DNA from: Carposina sasakii | Taxonomy: Eukaryota; Arthropoda; Insecta; Lepidoptera; Carposinidae | Assembly: GCA_014607495.2 (NCBI GenBank) | Contig: CP053150.1 | Span: 8,142,495-8,206,494, forward strand | Reading direction: 5' to 3' | DNA length: 64,000 nucleotides | Program-made: the position numbers and the translations under genes | Notes under the pieces: generated by a model | Database searches by the model: none | Told to the model about the DNA's origin: nothing | What the model saw: only the letters and a program-made list of their open reading frames with translations | Shown here: in pieces, positions 42,183-54,589 of the stretch | How positions within the stretch are numbered: position 1 is the stretch's first letter | Layout of the letters: each line of letters starts with the position of its first letter

Positions 42183-43026
42183 GTATAATAATTTTTTTTG
42201 TTTAGTTTATCCCGAAGGAAAGGCAAGGGGAACTAAGCCCATACAGCCATTGTCTTTAGTAAATGATTTCTGAATTTATGATGGATGATAATGATGATGA
42301 TGAATGGAAACGTCGGGAAAATCCTCAAGAACAAGTGTAAAGTTAGTCAAAATGAAAAATTATTGCAGAAACAACTTACATGCGCCCATGAAGAGCTCGT
42401 AATCCGGTTAAAGTTTTACTCGGCTTACCTGCGTATAAAACCATGCACACGCACTAGATTCACATAACAAGTAATCAAAATATAACTTATCTACCAGAAA
42501 ACATCACTTTACGGACACATGCAGGCCATTTACAAATATTTTTTTGATTTTCACAAGAAAATTACACCCGCTCCCTTCCAGCTTTTCCCGCCGAATCCTA
42601 TATAGGTTAGCTTTTTTTTTTTTAATTGTTTATCCCGAAGGAAAGGCAAGGGGAACTAAGCCCATACAGCCATTATCTTTAGAAAATGATTTCTTAATTT
42701 ATGATGGATGACAATAATGATGATGAATGGAAACGTCGGGAAAATCCTCAAGAACAAGTGTAAAATTTGTAAAAATGAAAAATAATTGCATAAACAACTT
42801 ACACGAGCCCATGAAGAGATGATATTCCGACTAAAGTTTTACTCGGCTTACCTGCATATAAAACCATGCATGTATATAGGTTAGCTTTCAATATATATAT
42901 TTTTGTTTAGTTTATCCTGAAGGAAAGGCAAGGGGAACTACGAGTAAGCCCATGCAGCCATTGTCTTTAGTAAATGATTTCTGAATTTATGATGGATGAT
43001 AATGATGATGATGAATGGAAACGTCG
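42183..43026. repeat. Tandem array of a dispersed repeat (3 copies, third split by Transib)
   Basis: Copies start TTTATCCCGAAGGAAAGGCAAGGGGAACTA at about 42208, 42629 and 42910. Each continues through 'gatgatgatgaatggaaacgtcgggaaaatcctcaagaacaagtgt' to 'ctatataggttagctt'. Copy 3 stops at 43026 and resumes at 46607-46800 on the far side of the Transib. No coding capacity is seen. Confidence 0.8.
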
Positions 43027-46000
43027 CACAGTGGTTCCAATGTATGGGAGGTGCTGGACATTCGCATCCAAAAAATAAAATTGGTGAATCTTGAGAAACT
43101 AATTATGCCATCTTGTTTGGTAGATCAATGTCTTTGAAAGTTATTATTTAAAGTTTTTTTGTAACTGTTATATTTGAGAGATAATTGAGAAATAGTATCT
43201 TCTTACTATGGAAATGGTCAAACTTACTTACATATCTCTTGATTCCGGCCTCGTTTCAAGTTGCGGTCTTCGGTATTGTGTTTATATTTGAGAGAACTAC
43301 AATTAATGCTAACACACATAGTGCGCCAAACGTGCACTTTCTGCGGTACATAGAGATGTCTATTTTTATATACGAAAAAGTTCCATACTGAACACTACAA
43401 TGAAAGTGATCTTGTAATTTTGATTTTTGACATGTCCAAAATGTAGGTCAAATGGTTTGAGAACTAAATTACACTAAAATTGTTAGTGGTAGTATTTATT
43501 TAATAAAATTCAAAAAATACGAAAAGCACAACATGCATTATAAATCTATAAAATAGTACAGATAAATTTAACTAAAAATGTCTATAAACACAGAGAGAAA
43601 GACCCTAGTTACACGAATGAGATCTTTTTATTAAACTGTAATAAAAAATTTATTTATTTATATTTATTTTAATTAAAATTTAATTTATTTATGAATCGTC
43701 TTCACAATCATCATCGATCAATTCTGATGCGGAGTCTATTTCGATTAACTCGTTTATATCGACAAATTAAATTTACCTGTCTCGGATATAATCAGTTCAT
43801 AAAATTCTGAGAAACAAGATTTTTTAATAAATTTGTTATACATTGGGCGAATACTTGTAAGAACCGGATCAGAAGATAATAAAAGATTGTGTAGTACATC
43901 TTCATTACACGAGACACTGCTATGTTTTCTTGAATGTCCTTCGCGGTACTTTCTAAATTCTTTATTTCGTGCCTCCGAGGCTTCTTCGGACAAAAAGCCG
44001 ATAGGCATCATGAAAAGTTCTCAATGACATCTGGCCCATGGACCAGCAATTTGTGGAGACTAGACGGCATATAAAACCATGGATATAATTCCACGTAGAG
44101 CAAAGTAGTGTCATTACAGAACATACGAAATTTGTCAATGTCGAGTTTCTCTCCTGAAGATATACACTGTAAAATGACAGCTAGCCTTCTTAAAAGTCTC
44201 GCATCTAATCCGGTTAATTCAGCAGATTTTTCTGGGTTTTCAAAAAACCTTCTAGCACAATTACTGGTGTTGGTGGTTCCACTCCCTTGCTTGACAACAT
44301 CAAGACGCATTCCAGTTTCTTTTTTGAAGTTTTCTTGAATTGCTGATTTTCAGCAACATTCTTCTTTGCTTCATCACCTCTAGCTTGCCATGATTTTATG
44401 TCTAATCTGTATGCGATGTGAAGACAACACTCATGGTCCGGATCCATGCATGGAGCGAGCTAAGTCCGTATTTAAACATGTCTTCGTGCACTGGCTTGCT
44501 TCTTACTTTACTAATGTCGTTCATCTCATTTGGACGCGCTTTGCAAATGTCGCACACTGATGCTGCTGTGCCTGATATGTATGAGTGAATCTTACCATCT
44601 ATCATCGTCAAATGCAACTGGTGCTTTACACTTACGTCATCGCTCTTAGTAGGTTGCAGAAGCTTAATCTCTTCTTCGAATTCAGACATCTCCATTTGAA
44701 CATTTTCTTTTGTTTCTTTGATGAACTTGATTAGGATTGGTCGACAAAGAGATGTTGACGAGGGCCGCTCATTTTCCCAAATTATTTGGCCAGTTTCGGA
44801 TGTGAGCCGGATTGGTACAAGACTTGCAACAAATACACTGGCGAAATTCGTTTCCTCAGTTTCACTTGTTTTCTGGTGGTAAACACTTTGATCCGAAGCA
44901 CCGTCAAAGCCCCATTTGCTCACGAGCACCAGGTTTTTCTCCTCAGTGGTAGAGAGGTTTTGGGTTTGTAGAAGTCTTGTCGTAGTAAGGTCTAGCAACG
45001 CTTGCAATTTGATTTTAGCAGAGTGTTCAGTAATTGTAACGTCTTCTTGTTTTGGGTAAATTTCTTTTTTTCTTTCAGAAGCATGTAATAACTGGGATAT
45101 TGAGCTACTCCTTCTTTAGCATGAAAATCCCGTAAAGTCATATAACGCCATTTTGAAAGGTTCATCGACACAAACAAAGCTAGGGCCTTTAGTGGAGATA
45201 TACATTTATCTGAATCTGTGGTACTCCGTCCGCCAATGAAATCTTTGATCTTAGAAGCTTCTGTAGGATTTTCCATTAAAAACTTCATAATATCAGCTAC
45301 ATCATTTTCCCCTGCAGCCCTAAGACTGCTTTGTGCAGAAAACATAATCTCGTCAGTGCTGCTAGATGCCCTAAGTACTTCAGTGCGTCTTTTCTTTTGA
45401 CGAGGACTTAAATCTTCAAAGGGCTTACGAGGAGAGACATGAGTACACGTAGAGGCATCGGATTTAGAAGGTAAATTCGTCTGCTCAGTAGTTTCTTCTT
45501 CTATTGCGTTCGTAGGTAATACTTGTAAAGGCAAATTATTTTCCTTTAGGGAATCCGGCCACTGGACTTCAGACTGCAACCACTCTGAGTGTTTATTTAG
45601 AAACTTTCCTTCGCTTCTTCCAGCTTGAGACCATTTAGGATAGATCCGGTAGCAAAATCGACGACACCAGTTCTTTAAGTCTTCTTCGGCACCTTCACAA
45701 AGAGAAACGTTGCAATTCGTTTTAAGGACACCGAATAGATGATCAAAGTCACGTAGATCATTGTGTTTGCGTAAAGCGCAATAAAGGTCAAGATTTGTAA
45801 CAAATCCACGGAAAGACATATTTATTAGAACGAAATAGAAATCAAAACTGATGTAAAATAAAGGATTACCAACCAATTTATACTACACTACCCTCATTAC
45901 TGCGTACTGCGTACAATTGTTATTCTTGTAATGTTTTAGTACTAATGATTTCAATTAATAATCACCTGCATCAAATAATTGTTGAAAATGCTAAAAATTA

Positions 46001-46606
46001 CTCTAAGAATGACATCTGTAATTGATAGAAATGCTAATGACTACTGTCTTAATGATAATGCAATAATTTCATTAATTAATTATTTAAAAGTCTAAGACCG
46101 TCTGTGGATCGATCGTTGCCCTCGTTTGCAGATTAATTAATTTAATTATTATTTTTTATTTCTGCAACATCATTTATCGATACGCATATTTAGAGGGGCC
46201 CTTATTCCTCTATGATTTTAACAGAAAATTGTAAGATCCTTGTCATTGTAGTATATTATAATATAAAAATCAAACATTTCTATGTACCGCAGAAAGTGCA
46301 CGTTTGGCGCACTATGTGTGTTAGCATTAATTGTAGTTCTCTCAAATATAAACACAATACCGAAGACCGCAACTTGAAACGAGGCCGGAATCAAGAGATA
46401 TGTAAGTAAGTTTGACCATTTCCATAGTAGAAAACACTATTTCTCAATTATCTCCTCAAATATAACAGTTACAAAAAAACTTAAAATAATAACTTTTGAA
46501 GACATTGATCTACCAAACAAGATGGCATAATTCGTTTCTCAAGATTCACCAATTTTATTTTTTGGATGCGAATGTCCAGCACCTCCCATACATTGGAACC
46601 ACTGTG
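43027..46606. mobile_element. Transib transposon
   Basis: The ends CACAGTGGTTCCAATG and their inverted copy CATTGGAACCACTGTG extend into arms of about 330 bp. Flanks CGTCG (43022-43026) and GTCG (46607-46610) are consistent with a GC-rich 5-bp TSD that has lost one base, since the interrupted repeat elsewhere reads ACGTCGGG. The transposase gene inside is broken. Transib is the superfamily related to RAG1 and V(D)J signal heptamers. Confidence 0.9.
43754..45876 (-). pseudogene. Transib transposase (RAG1-related), frameshifted
   Basis: Five overlapping minus-strand pieces (45876-44992, 45007-44402, 44447-44214, 44310-44008, 44011-43754) together cover a full-length protein of about 700 aa. 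They carry the N-terminal DLKNWCRRFCYRIYPKW, a catalytic D block KWGFDGASDQSVY and RPSSTSLCRPI. The zinc-binding region CDICKARPNEM, SSLHAWIR and NCARRFFENPEKSAELTGLD follow, then LYPWFYMPSSLHKLLVHG. The C-terminal block FLSEEASEARNKEFRKYR carries the glutamate. At least four frameshifts make it non-functional as read. Confidence 0.9.
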
Positions 46607-47157
46607 GTCGGGAAAATCCTCAAGAACAAGTGTTAAGTTAGTCAAAATGAAAAATAATTGCTAAAACAACTTACATGGGCCCATGAAGAGATATACCGGC
46701 TAAAGTTTTACTCGGCTTACCTGCTTATAAAACCATGCACACGCACTAGATTCACATCACAAGTAATCAAATTATAACTTTTCTGCCAGAAAACATCTAT
46801 CTATTTGGAAGACAAACAGTCTTACATATCTAATTATACAACTAATACAAAGCTGCTGACCATTTAAATGTTTTCGCATACTTAATAACTTAAGAACTTG
46901 TCTGTTAGAACATTATTCTTAACAATAACTAATATGTCTGTACATAGATACCTTAGAACCGTACAAAGAATACAAAGTATTAAAAAAACAACGTTGTCTT
47001 TTTACACCCTGTAGGTATGTACCAGGTTTATGGGCGGGGGGATGTAAGTACTAAATAAGAAATGAATAGGTTGTACTTTACTTATACCTACTAACTAGTA
47101 AGTAAAGGTTTTATTTTATAGGTAAGTAATCGTTTTTCAGTGTTATTGTATAGTACC
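46607..47157. other. End of dispersed repeat, then plain intergenic DNA
   Basis: 46607-46800 completes the third copy of the 42183 array. 46800-47157 has no ORF or repeat that I recognise. It separates SF3B6 from the esterase gene. Confidence 0.5.
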
Positions 47158-47252
47158 CACTGGCGGCTCGTCCTAAGGAACGCTGGTGCAGTGCAGTCCC
47201 ACCCACGAAGATTACATAGGCAATCTATATTTCTCTATATTTATAATTATCT

Positions 47253-48963
47253 TATTCTTATTCATATTCTTTATTGTACACACACATAGATAAAAAATAA
47301 CACAATTAAAATAAATATTGTCAAAGGCGAGCTTATCTCTATAACAGATTTCTTCCAGCTAACCCGAACAAATAAAAAAAAGACATCACAGAATAGGTAA
47401 AACACATGTGCACAGAGGGAAAAAAAAGACAGATAACAAAAAATAACAAATACTATACATACCAACTTACACAAATATTCCATAATAACATACTACCTAC
47501 TAACTTCAGAGAGACAAGTAGTGCTCCTTAAGTCTCTCCTTAAAAATGCCGATGGTACGACAATAATAATAATAATAAGCCCGCAGGGCAGCTTGTGGCG
47601 AGCTGTTGGGAGGTAGCGTTCCCACGGACCTAAAGTACTCCCGGGGGAAGTACTTTAGGTCCCTGGGGACCTAAGGGGAACCCTGTTCCTCATCTTCGGC
47701 GCCGGAGTGAAGTCTGACGAGGAACAGTTCCCCCGCCTCTGCCTTGCCTTCGCCGGCCGGGCAGAGTGGCTTCGGTTTAAAGTCCAGGGGCACCCCTCCA
47801 CTCTAGCCACTCATCAAATGTTGCCCCCTTTGTCGCATCGTGTGTGAGGCCGTTTCAGGGGGCCCATGAAATGAGTCGGCGAGTCACCGCCTGCCACCAA
47901 ACAATTATGAGACTTGGTTGTAATGGCAGGCGTCCGTTAGTCTCCTTCAATAGCCCAGTTACCCAACCCCACCCAACATTCAGCCCCATAGCCCATGACC
48001 TTTGTTTCCATCGCATGACAAATAATAATAATAATAATAAATTTATTTTCCAACCAAAGATCGTGTGAGTACGTGTATGGGTATAATACAAAAGGTATCT
48101 AAAGTATGTTGGTAGATAGCATGTGGGTACGGTAGGTAGTTAGCTACTGTAAGTTGAGTCGTAGACTCATAGACTTCAGATTCTTTTAGGTAGGGATCAG
48201 TAAAAGGTTTTCAGTCTCATCATATGACAATGATTGCAGCCATTTGGACAACTTAATTTTAATTTCATATGAGGTTTGTGTGTAAATATTATTGATTTTA
48301 TGCGACCTGTTGTAAAGTAAGGCGCTCAGGGCACTACATTGGCGGCGAGCAAATTTAGTCCGACAAACCACAGTCGGACAGACCGCAACCCCAGGACGTC
48401 TGGACAACATTAATTTAGGATTGAAAGGAACGCGAGAATGGCATCGAAGTATGACCTTGAGAACAAATAGTTGCCTCACAGTCAACATCCCAGATTCCGT
48501 ATATAACTCTTCAGTACAAAAATCCCTCCGTTTGAAAAACATTACTTTCATAATCAACCGCTGCGCCCTTTCGAGGTCGATAAGTGTTGACTTGTAGGTC
48601 CCTCCTCAAATAGATATACAGTAACAAATAAGTGATTGGCACAGGGTGAGATACACAATTTTTAAGGTTTTTACGTCAGCGCACATACGCAGGTTTTTGA
48701 ATACGTAAAGAAGTCTACGTACTCTACTGCAAACTAGTTCAACGTGGTCTTTCCAATCCAGGTGTTCATCAATACATACTCCAAGATATTTATGGCTTCT
48801 AACTGAGGAAAGTGTTTGGCATGTGCAGTCTGATAAGTCACTACATAGATGCGCCGTGAGCGAATTAGTCCCTCACAATCCCTCACTGAGTGGGGTAAGG
48901 AATTCCAAAGCTTGACCGCGTGAACTGTGAAGGAGTAACCATATGCTCCGGTGTTGTGTTATC
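47253..48963 (-). mobile_element. CR1/L2-group LINE with a GC-rich retroposon inside
   Basis: The insertion lies in the hAT-like MITE between two TTATC copies (47248-47252 and about 48959-48963). A TTATTC-type tail is on the left and RT coding on the minus strand on the right. 47575-48045 is a GC-rich plus-strand retroposon with an (AAT)n tail and local palindrome 'aaagtact...agtacttt' near 47628. Assignment of 47253-47575 to the same LINE is tentative. Confidence 0.55.
48186..48557 (-). pseudogene. RT C-terminus of CR1/L2-like LINE
   Basis: The 123 residues include LTVRQLFVLKVILRCHSRVPFN and LSYDETENLL, clearly homologous to the fragment at 25650-26369. Related coding continues in other frames up to about 48850, so the copy is frameshifted. 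Confidence 0.75.
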
Positions 48964-49464
48964 TTTCAATTCTACTATGTTTATACAATAGTGTCTACGC
49001 GTTCGTCTCAAATAAGTTGTAATCTTATGTATCGAGTGGAGCGCTAGCGATCGCGCTCCAATGAAACGTAATTTGGTACGATTCCTAGTACTGTATTCAA
49101 TGAGTGCAAAAGAGACATACCGACATAGGCCGGCGCGTAAAACAGAAGATTTCGTATGAAAAGTTAGCCTTGTCTGGAGCGCCGCTCACAGGAGTGTGCA
49201 TATGCGGCCACTAGATGTCGCTTAGTCAGAGTTAGATATGGTTATCTTTAATGTGTTTCATTAGGTCATCTGAATTTTAATAAGAGTGAGGTTGCACTTG
49301 CATCATTTCATTCGTTAAGGGAGTGAACATGCGCGGGGTGTTTTTAAACTGTAAATTTGCATTCGCGCGCTCATATTTAAAAAAATGTGAACCCCCATCT
49401 AAAAATATCAGAAGCCGCCACTGAAGTACCTATATGTAGGTAGGTATGTATACTGATAATTAAT

Positions 49465-51179
49465 TTATAGCTGCGTATGCGTATCCTCCGAAATTGACGA
49501 ATGTCGAACGCGTTCTTTTCTTAGCAAAACCAAACAAGCAAACAACAATAACAGGAGAATCACTGACACCCCCACCATGGCAAAAACACCTCCACGTAGT
49601 CGTTCACCTGAAATGGGAGAAAAGTTCAAACATATGCCCTTGAAACCCTATACGAAGGTTTTTTCGTTGAAACTCATAAATAGGTATAGAATTTTAAAGA
49701 TATGACTGACCCTTTTCTGATGAAAGTTGTTCAGTGTGTTCAGAAGATGTTTTTAGGTTAGATAGGAGTGGCAAATACTGCAGCCAGAATGCCACATCCC
49801 TACTAGCACTTCGTATGTCATTTCTTTCAAGACAGATGTCATGAATGTGTGCGTCACCAGCTTTATAACGCTGCCAATCTTCATCAACTCCTGGAGACCT
49901 GTAGATTACGTCATATTATGTAATGTTTAGTATGGTTTTTATGTATAGGTAGAGGAATAAGAAGTTGGCAAATACAACTGACCCAAATTTTATAAAACTT
50001 GTAATGTAACTTCTAAAGAGTCTGGATATACGTTTCTCCTCTGCAGTTGTTGGTCTTCTAGCCAATTGTAACATAAGTGGGTCTCCCAAAAGCGCTACTA
50101 GATCAGCCCCATGTACGGCACCTATAAATAAAGAAAAAATCCAATAATCTCGAATATTGGACTATCTTTTATCTTGGTGAGATTCTGGGAGATTTACCAA
50201 CCTTTCAGATGGAAATTTACCTCATCTAAGACATACCCGTAAAGTTGACTGATTTTCCAGAAAGATCTATGGTTGCGGGCTGAGAAAATCTGTATACATA
50301 GAGTCTCGTTACTCTACGAGCCAGCCTGGCTGCTAGTAGTGCGCTACCAGCTCCCCATTTAGCAGACGATTCCACACGATATAACACTTCAATGGCTTCA
50401 AAAGTTTCTGTTTGTACACCTTTATATCTCAAATTCCAATATTCCCAGCGTATTGCTTGATTAATCTTAAAATAAGAAATCATTTTGGTAATTCATAGAT
50501 TATTTTGGCTACAAAGAAAAAGTATTTATAGATTGCTTCATTACAATTGGTATTGCATCAGGACGATGTACGGCGAACAGTCGCAACAACTCAGGAAAAA
50601 CTTTACTGTTAGCATATTCAGATACGTATGCTGCATCATGCTTCTGTAATTTTTCATATATCCCTTCTGAAAAAAGTAACATTAGAATTAAGTAGGTTGA
50701 TTGGTAGCTTGTTGATAGGTAGACGTAGAATAGGCGATAATTTAGTAGGTAGGTACATCTACAAGTGTGATACTAATAGTTTTCTCGAATTAGCAATGAT
50801 GAAGTGTGCTACAAACTATGAGTACCCAGCGCGGTACAACCACGACGACTTCCTAGGTGGCACATTTAACAACGCTCTCTCCATGGTTTCGTATCTTGCG
50901 TCACATGGGCATTTTGTCGAAATCCTTTAACTCCTTCCGAAAAGAGTAAACAGTGCATTGTCATAGAATTGTGTGCACATAAGTGAAAACGAAACATACA
51001 GAACACCTACCATTGTAGTTCATGGCTTCAAGGTTAGTTGTTCCCAAAAGTATGTCAAGTTGCATGGTAGGCTGATTTGCAGCTGACAATGCTGTCGATA
51101 TCGACTTTGGTAAATATTGCTCAGATTCTGGTAAAAAAACATCTGGCACCGGTTGTAGGCCGTAACTCAAAGTTTCATT
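49465..51179 (-). CDS. Carboxylesterase/neuroligin-like membrane protein, last six exons
   Basis: Minus-strand exons are 51179-51011, 50666-50545, 50465-50237, 50121-49983, 49898-49711 and 49607-49465 (TAA). All join in phase with GT-AG sites and give 329 aa of C-terminal sequence. The esterase-fold markers are SYGLQPVPDVFLPES, LDILLGTTNLEAMNYN, RLYVYRFSQPA and TGAVHGADLVALLGDP, whose His is at the usual catalytic position. DWQRYKAGDAHIHDI then links to a transmembrane helix (GGVFAMVGVSVILLLLLFACL) and a short basic cytoplasmic tail ending THTQL. The active-serine exon (GxSxG) lies upstream, out of view, so enzyme and cholinesterase-like adhesion molecule (neuroligin, gliotactin) cannot be told apart. 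The TM anchor favours the latter. Confidence 0.82.
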
Positions 51180-51794
51180 CTAAAAACCAAGGTAAGTACA
51201 TTAGATAGGTAACGCTCCTCCCTCCTTCTACCTCTACCTAGCAGGTAAGATATTAATTAAATTACATTTCAGTAGGTATACCTCATACAGGGTGTGAGTG
51301 ACAGCCAAATACTGAAGTGCTGAACGAGAGCCATTGTGTTAAATTATACAGTGTTACAGGCACTAAATGCATTTTTTTTATTCCAAATTCCGTAATGTTT
51401 GCTTTCCGCGCCAAATGTATGGGCAATCCTGTGACTACATATTAGGTAAAATGTTATTTTTGGTTATTGTTTGATACATCTAGACACGCGGTAGCGTGTC
51501 AAGCCAAAGTTCCAGCTAGTAGAACTGGCGAGCAGCACCGTGTGTAATTTTACACGAACCATTTGGAGCCACTTTTGACACCCTCATAATTCAAAAACTG
51601 TATCACGTAAACTTGTCAAATTTGGCTCACATATTGAGGCTTGCGAAATTGATATGTGCTCCAAATTTCATAAACACTTCTCCAACGGCTAGTTGATAGG
51701 AAATTTTGTGGATAGGTTCTTTTTAGTGGGCTATTTACGTAGGTTTTCGCTTAACATACCCCTTATGTTACACTCTGTATAAGCAATTTATTAT

Positions 51795-52150
51795 CAGTGG
51801 ACAGTTCACTGTTCCTACCCAATGCCCAAGATAATTGGTTGTATCGGATTTTGATCTCTTGCCTCTTTGCTTTGACATGATGTCCCCATGTTAGGCGTCG
51901 ATCCAGATGTAGTCCAAGATATCGTACATGGTCTTGGTGGGGGAGTGGGGATTCTCCCAGTTGGGGTCTACTATGAGAGTCACTTAAAAATAATAATTTT
52001 TATTTTATTTTTTCTGTGTTAATTTTTTTATTGATTCGTGATCAATATAAGGAACTTAATCACCTCTGTAAATATGACGCAGATTGAAATCTACACGCTG
52101 TATAGTACAGGCCCCAAGATTGATCCCTGCGGCACACCTGCTTCAATTTT
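51795..52150 (-). pseudogene. Jockey LINE RT fragment (3' piece)
   Basis: The minus strand encodes IEAGVPQGSILGPVLYS (RT block 4, near 52090-52140) and, after a gap, VRYLGLHLDRRLTWGHHVK with QLSWALGRNS (51800-51930). The palm catalytic block between them is lost. It is probably the 3' part of the jockey copy whose 5' parts lie at 56745-62110. Confidence 0.8.
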
Positions 52151-52636
52151 ATACAGGGTGTTTGTGACAGCCAGGCAAATATTGATATGGTGACTTCAGA
52201 CCATGATTCTGAGATGAAAAACAGTGAAAATTTTCGCAGGATAATTCTAAAATTTTCCGACGTTTTTTTTCATTTTTTCAGGGAAAAATAGTGTGGTTCG
52301 TTTAAGTAGGCCTTCAATAATGAGTCATAAATAAATTTTTTACGTTTGGATGATTTTCAAAAAAAATTGCTTTCAAAAAAGTTAAATTAAATGATCAACC
52401 CCAAAGGAGAGTCGCAAGTGAAACAAAAAACAGCAATGTATCACAAAATAACCAATAAGCCTATTTAAGTAGTTACAGGATTGCCAGATACAATTGGCTC
52501 GTACAGCAAACATTGCGTATAATCAAATCAAAAATTAATTTCCTGCGAGTAATAACACTGTCGTATAACTCAAAACAATGGTACTTGTTCAGTATCTCAG
52601 TATTTGCCTGGCTGTCACAAACATCCTGTATATAGT
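52151..52636. mobile_element. MITE with TACAGGGTG...CACCCTGTA ends
   Basis: The ends TACAGGGTGTTTGTGACAGC and their inverted copy at 52610-52636 (GCTGTCACAAACATCCTGTA) form TIRs of about 30 bp. The 485-bp body is non-coding. A second copy is at 53791-54262 and fragments are at 51286-51360 and 62215-62300. Confidence 0.8.
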
Positions 52637-52979
52637 CTTTCAGACAGATAGGATTTTTACGTTTGGATGATTTTCATAAAAAAATTGCTTTCAACGGACG
52701 AATCCCACGGTGCGTGCCCGTCCGTGGTCGTCGGCGGTCTGGGCCGAAATACGTGGAAGAAATGATCGTAGTGATAAATTAAACCTTAGGCTATACCTAT
52801 TAAGTGTAGAAAAGGAGAAAATACTTTCAAAGTATTTTTTTGCCAGCGGGATTATAACACGCAGCCTTATTGAAATAAGGACTATTTTCTCTGAAATACT
52901 TTAGTACCTAGGCATCGGCGCCCGGTAACCCATGGAATACTTGAAGGTATTTATTTTGTAGCACGATTATGTTCTTTAT

Positions 52980-53249
52980 TCACTATGGATGCGCGCACCA
53001 CCGGGCCCTACACCCTCCACTGACCCTCGGATCTGATAACTCATAACTGCGAAAACAGGCACTTGCACTAATTACAATCGCCACGCGAAACCAGACCCGA
53101 GCACTGGCGATTGTAGTTAGTGCAAGTGCCCGTTTTTGCAGTTATAAATTATCAGATCCGTGGGTCATTGGAGGGTGTAGGGCCCGGTGGTGGGCGCACC
53201 CATAGTGAATGTTTGAACTTCCGAATTGTAACGCCTTATACAATTTCAT
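52980..53249. mobile_element. Fold-back mini Penelope-like element
   Basis: The 13-bp TSD TTATGTTCTTTAT is at 52967-52979 and 53250-53262. Two 110-bp arms (TCACTATGGATGCGCGCACC and inverted) meet head to head near 53105. The right end alone carries the tail TGTTTGAACTTCCGAATTGT..., the same tail as the left end of 36757-42022. The ribozyme-bearing inner part of the arms is absent. Confidence 0.75.
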
Positions 53250-53449
53250 TTATGTTCTTTATGTCTAAGAAAACTAGGATAATATTTATATAAAAACCTT
53301 ATTAACAACTTGGGACAAGTTGTTTGTTTACAGTACATACTTTGTACAGCGGACTCGAAATAGTTTGAAGCACGACTATAAGCTCCTTTTCAAGATTGTA
53401 TGAAAATTCCTGAGATATTTAAAAATTCTCCATACTATTGGGAAAAATA

Positions 53450-53785
53450 AACATGTGATTTCGGATCTCATATTTTGTGGATAGGTTCTCTATAGTGGGC
53501 TATTTACATAGCTTTTCGCTTAACATAACCTTTTTGTTACACCCTGTAAACAGGATGTACTAATTTTTTCATAGACAGATATTAATTATTTCTCGTGAAA
53601 AATCTTGCTACACGCGTCAATGTGCATTAATGCAGAAAACCGTAGTCTATTTACTTAACTTTGGACCCTAATATTATGCAAACCAGACATTTCCCAGGTA
53701 TGCCTTCCATGGAGAAAAATCATCGTGATGATGAGATTCCGTAGTTTTCGGGAACGTTGACGACCAAAAATCACCCAGTAGACAT
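53450..53785. mobile_element. ACAGGGTGTAACAAAA-type repeat with jockey debris
   Basis: 'atagtgggctatttacatagcttttcgcttaacata' and 'cagatattaattatttctcgtgaaaaatcttgctac' recur at 56480-56740 and 61413-61780 (partial at 51705-51785). It is non-coding. Confidence 0.65.
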
Positions 53786-53790
53786 ACAAG

Positions 53791-54262
53791 GTGTGTGTGA
53801 CAGCCAGGCAAATACTGAATGAAACACTGAACAAGTACCATTGTTATGACGACAGTGTTATTACTCCCAGGAAATATTTTTAATTTGATTATCCGCAAAG
53901 TTTGCTTTCCGCGCGAATTGTATCGGGTGATCCTGTGACTATTTAAATTAGCTTATTTGGTTATTGTGTGATACGAGTACATTGCTGTTTTATAAATCAC
54001 TTGTGACTATCCAATGGGGTTCATTAGTATTTTGAAATTTTTGGGACTTTCTTTTCGAAAATCATCCATAGGTTAAAATTTTGTTTTTAAGTCATTATCT
54101 AAGGCCTACATAAATGAGCTACACAATTTTTTTCCTGAAAAATGGAAAAAATGCCGGAAAAATTTCGAATTTTCCTGCGAAAATTTTCTGTGGTTTTCGC
54201 CTCAGAATCATGGTCTGAAGTCGCCATATCAATATTTGCCTGGCTGTCACAAACACCCTGTA
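53791..54262. mobile_element. Second copy of the 52151-52636 MITE (inverted)
   Basis: The ends are ACAAGGTGTGTGTGACAGCC (53788 onward) and GGCTGTCACAAACACCCTGT (to 54262). The body matches the first copy in inverse orientation. Confidence 0.8.
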
Positions 54263-54589
54263 TAGGTAAATTAATGTTAAAGGCTTATGCAAGTTGTAAT
54301 GTGTAATTTTAATGTGTTGTGAAGTGTATAAAAGCACTTTTCTTCAAAAAACCGTAATCGCTGTTACCTCAAGTAAGATTAGGGAAAGTTTAGTATTTCA
54401 ACAATAAAACTATTAGGTCTTGAATAAAGTAGCATTTTTTTTATCTGGGCAAATACTAAAAAAATTCAGAAGTGTAATTCAAGGGCGAGTGTACGAGTAT
54501 TAAAAAATGCCATTAGACTACTACCACAATCGCTATTGCATCCATGCAGCCGTCGACATGGTCGTCAATTTTTATGTGGTCGCCTACAG

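Larger units (their letters stand above)
47158..49423. mobile_element. hAT-like MITE (same family as 4644-7788) split by retroposons
   Basis: The ends CACTGGCGGCT and AGCCGCCACTG are flanked by an approximate 8-bp TSD (ATAGTACC against GAAGTACC with one-base slip). Own sequence is 47158-47252 and 48964-49423, collinear in inverse orientation with 4644-4718 and 7372-7788. Its left edge reads CTCGTCCTAAGGAACGC as at 7765-7780. Confidence 0.8.

Noticed and set aside
43027..43070. Full V(D)J-like recombination signal (heptamer plus nonamer)
   Set aside because: Only the heptamer matches. No ACAAAAACC-like nonamer occurs at 12 or 23 bp spacing.
50628..50930. Plus-strand ORF of 100 aa ending HGHFVEIL
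   Set aside because: It lies across an intron and overlaps an exon of the minus-strand esterase gene. I could not match it to a family and see no start context.
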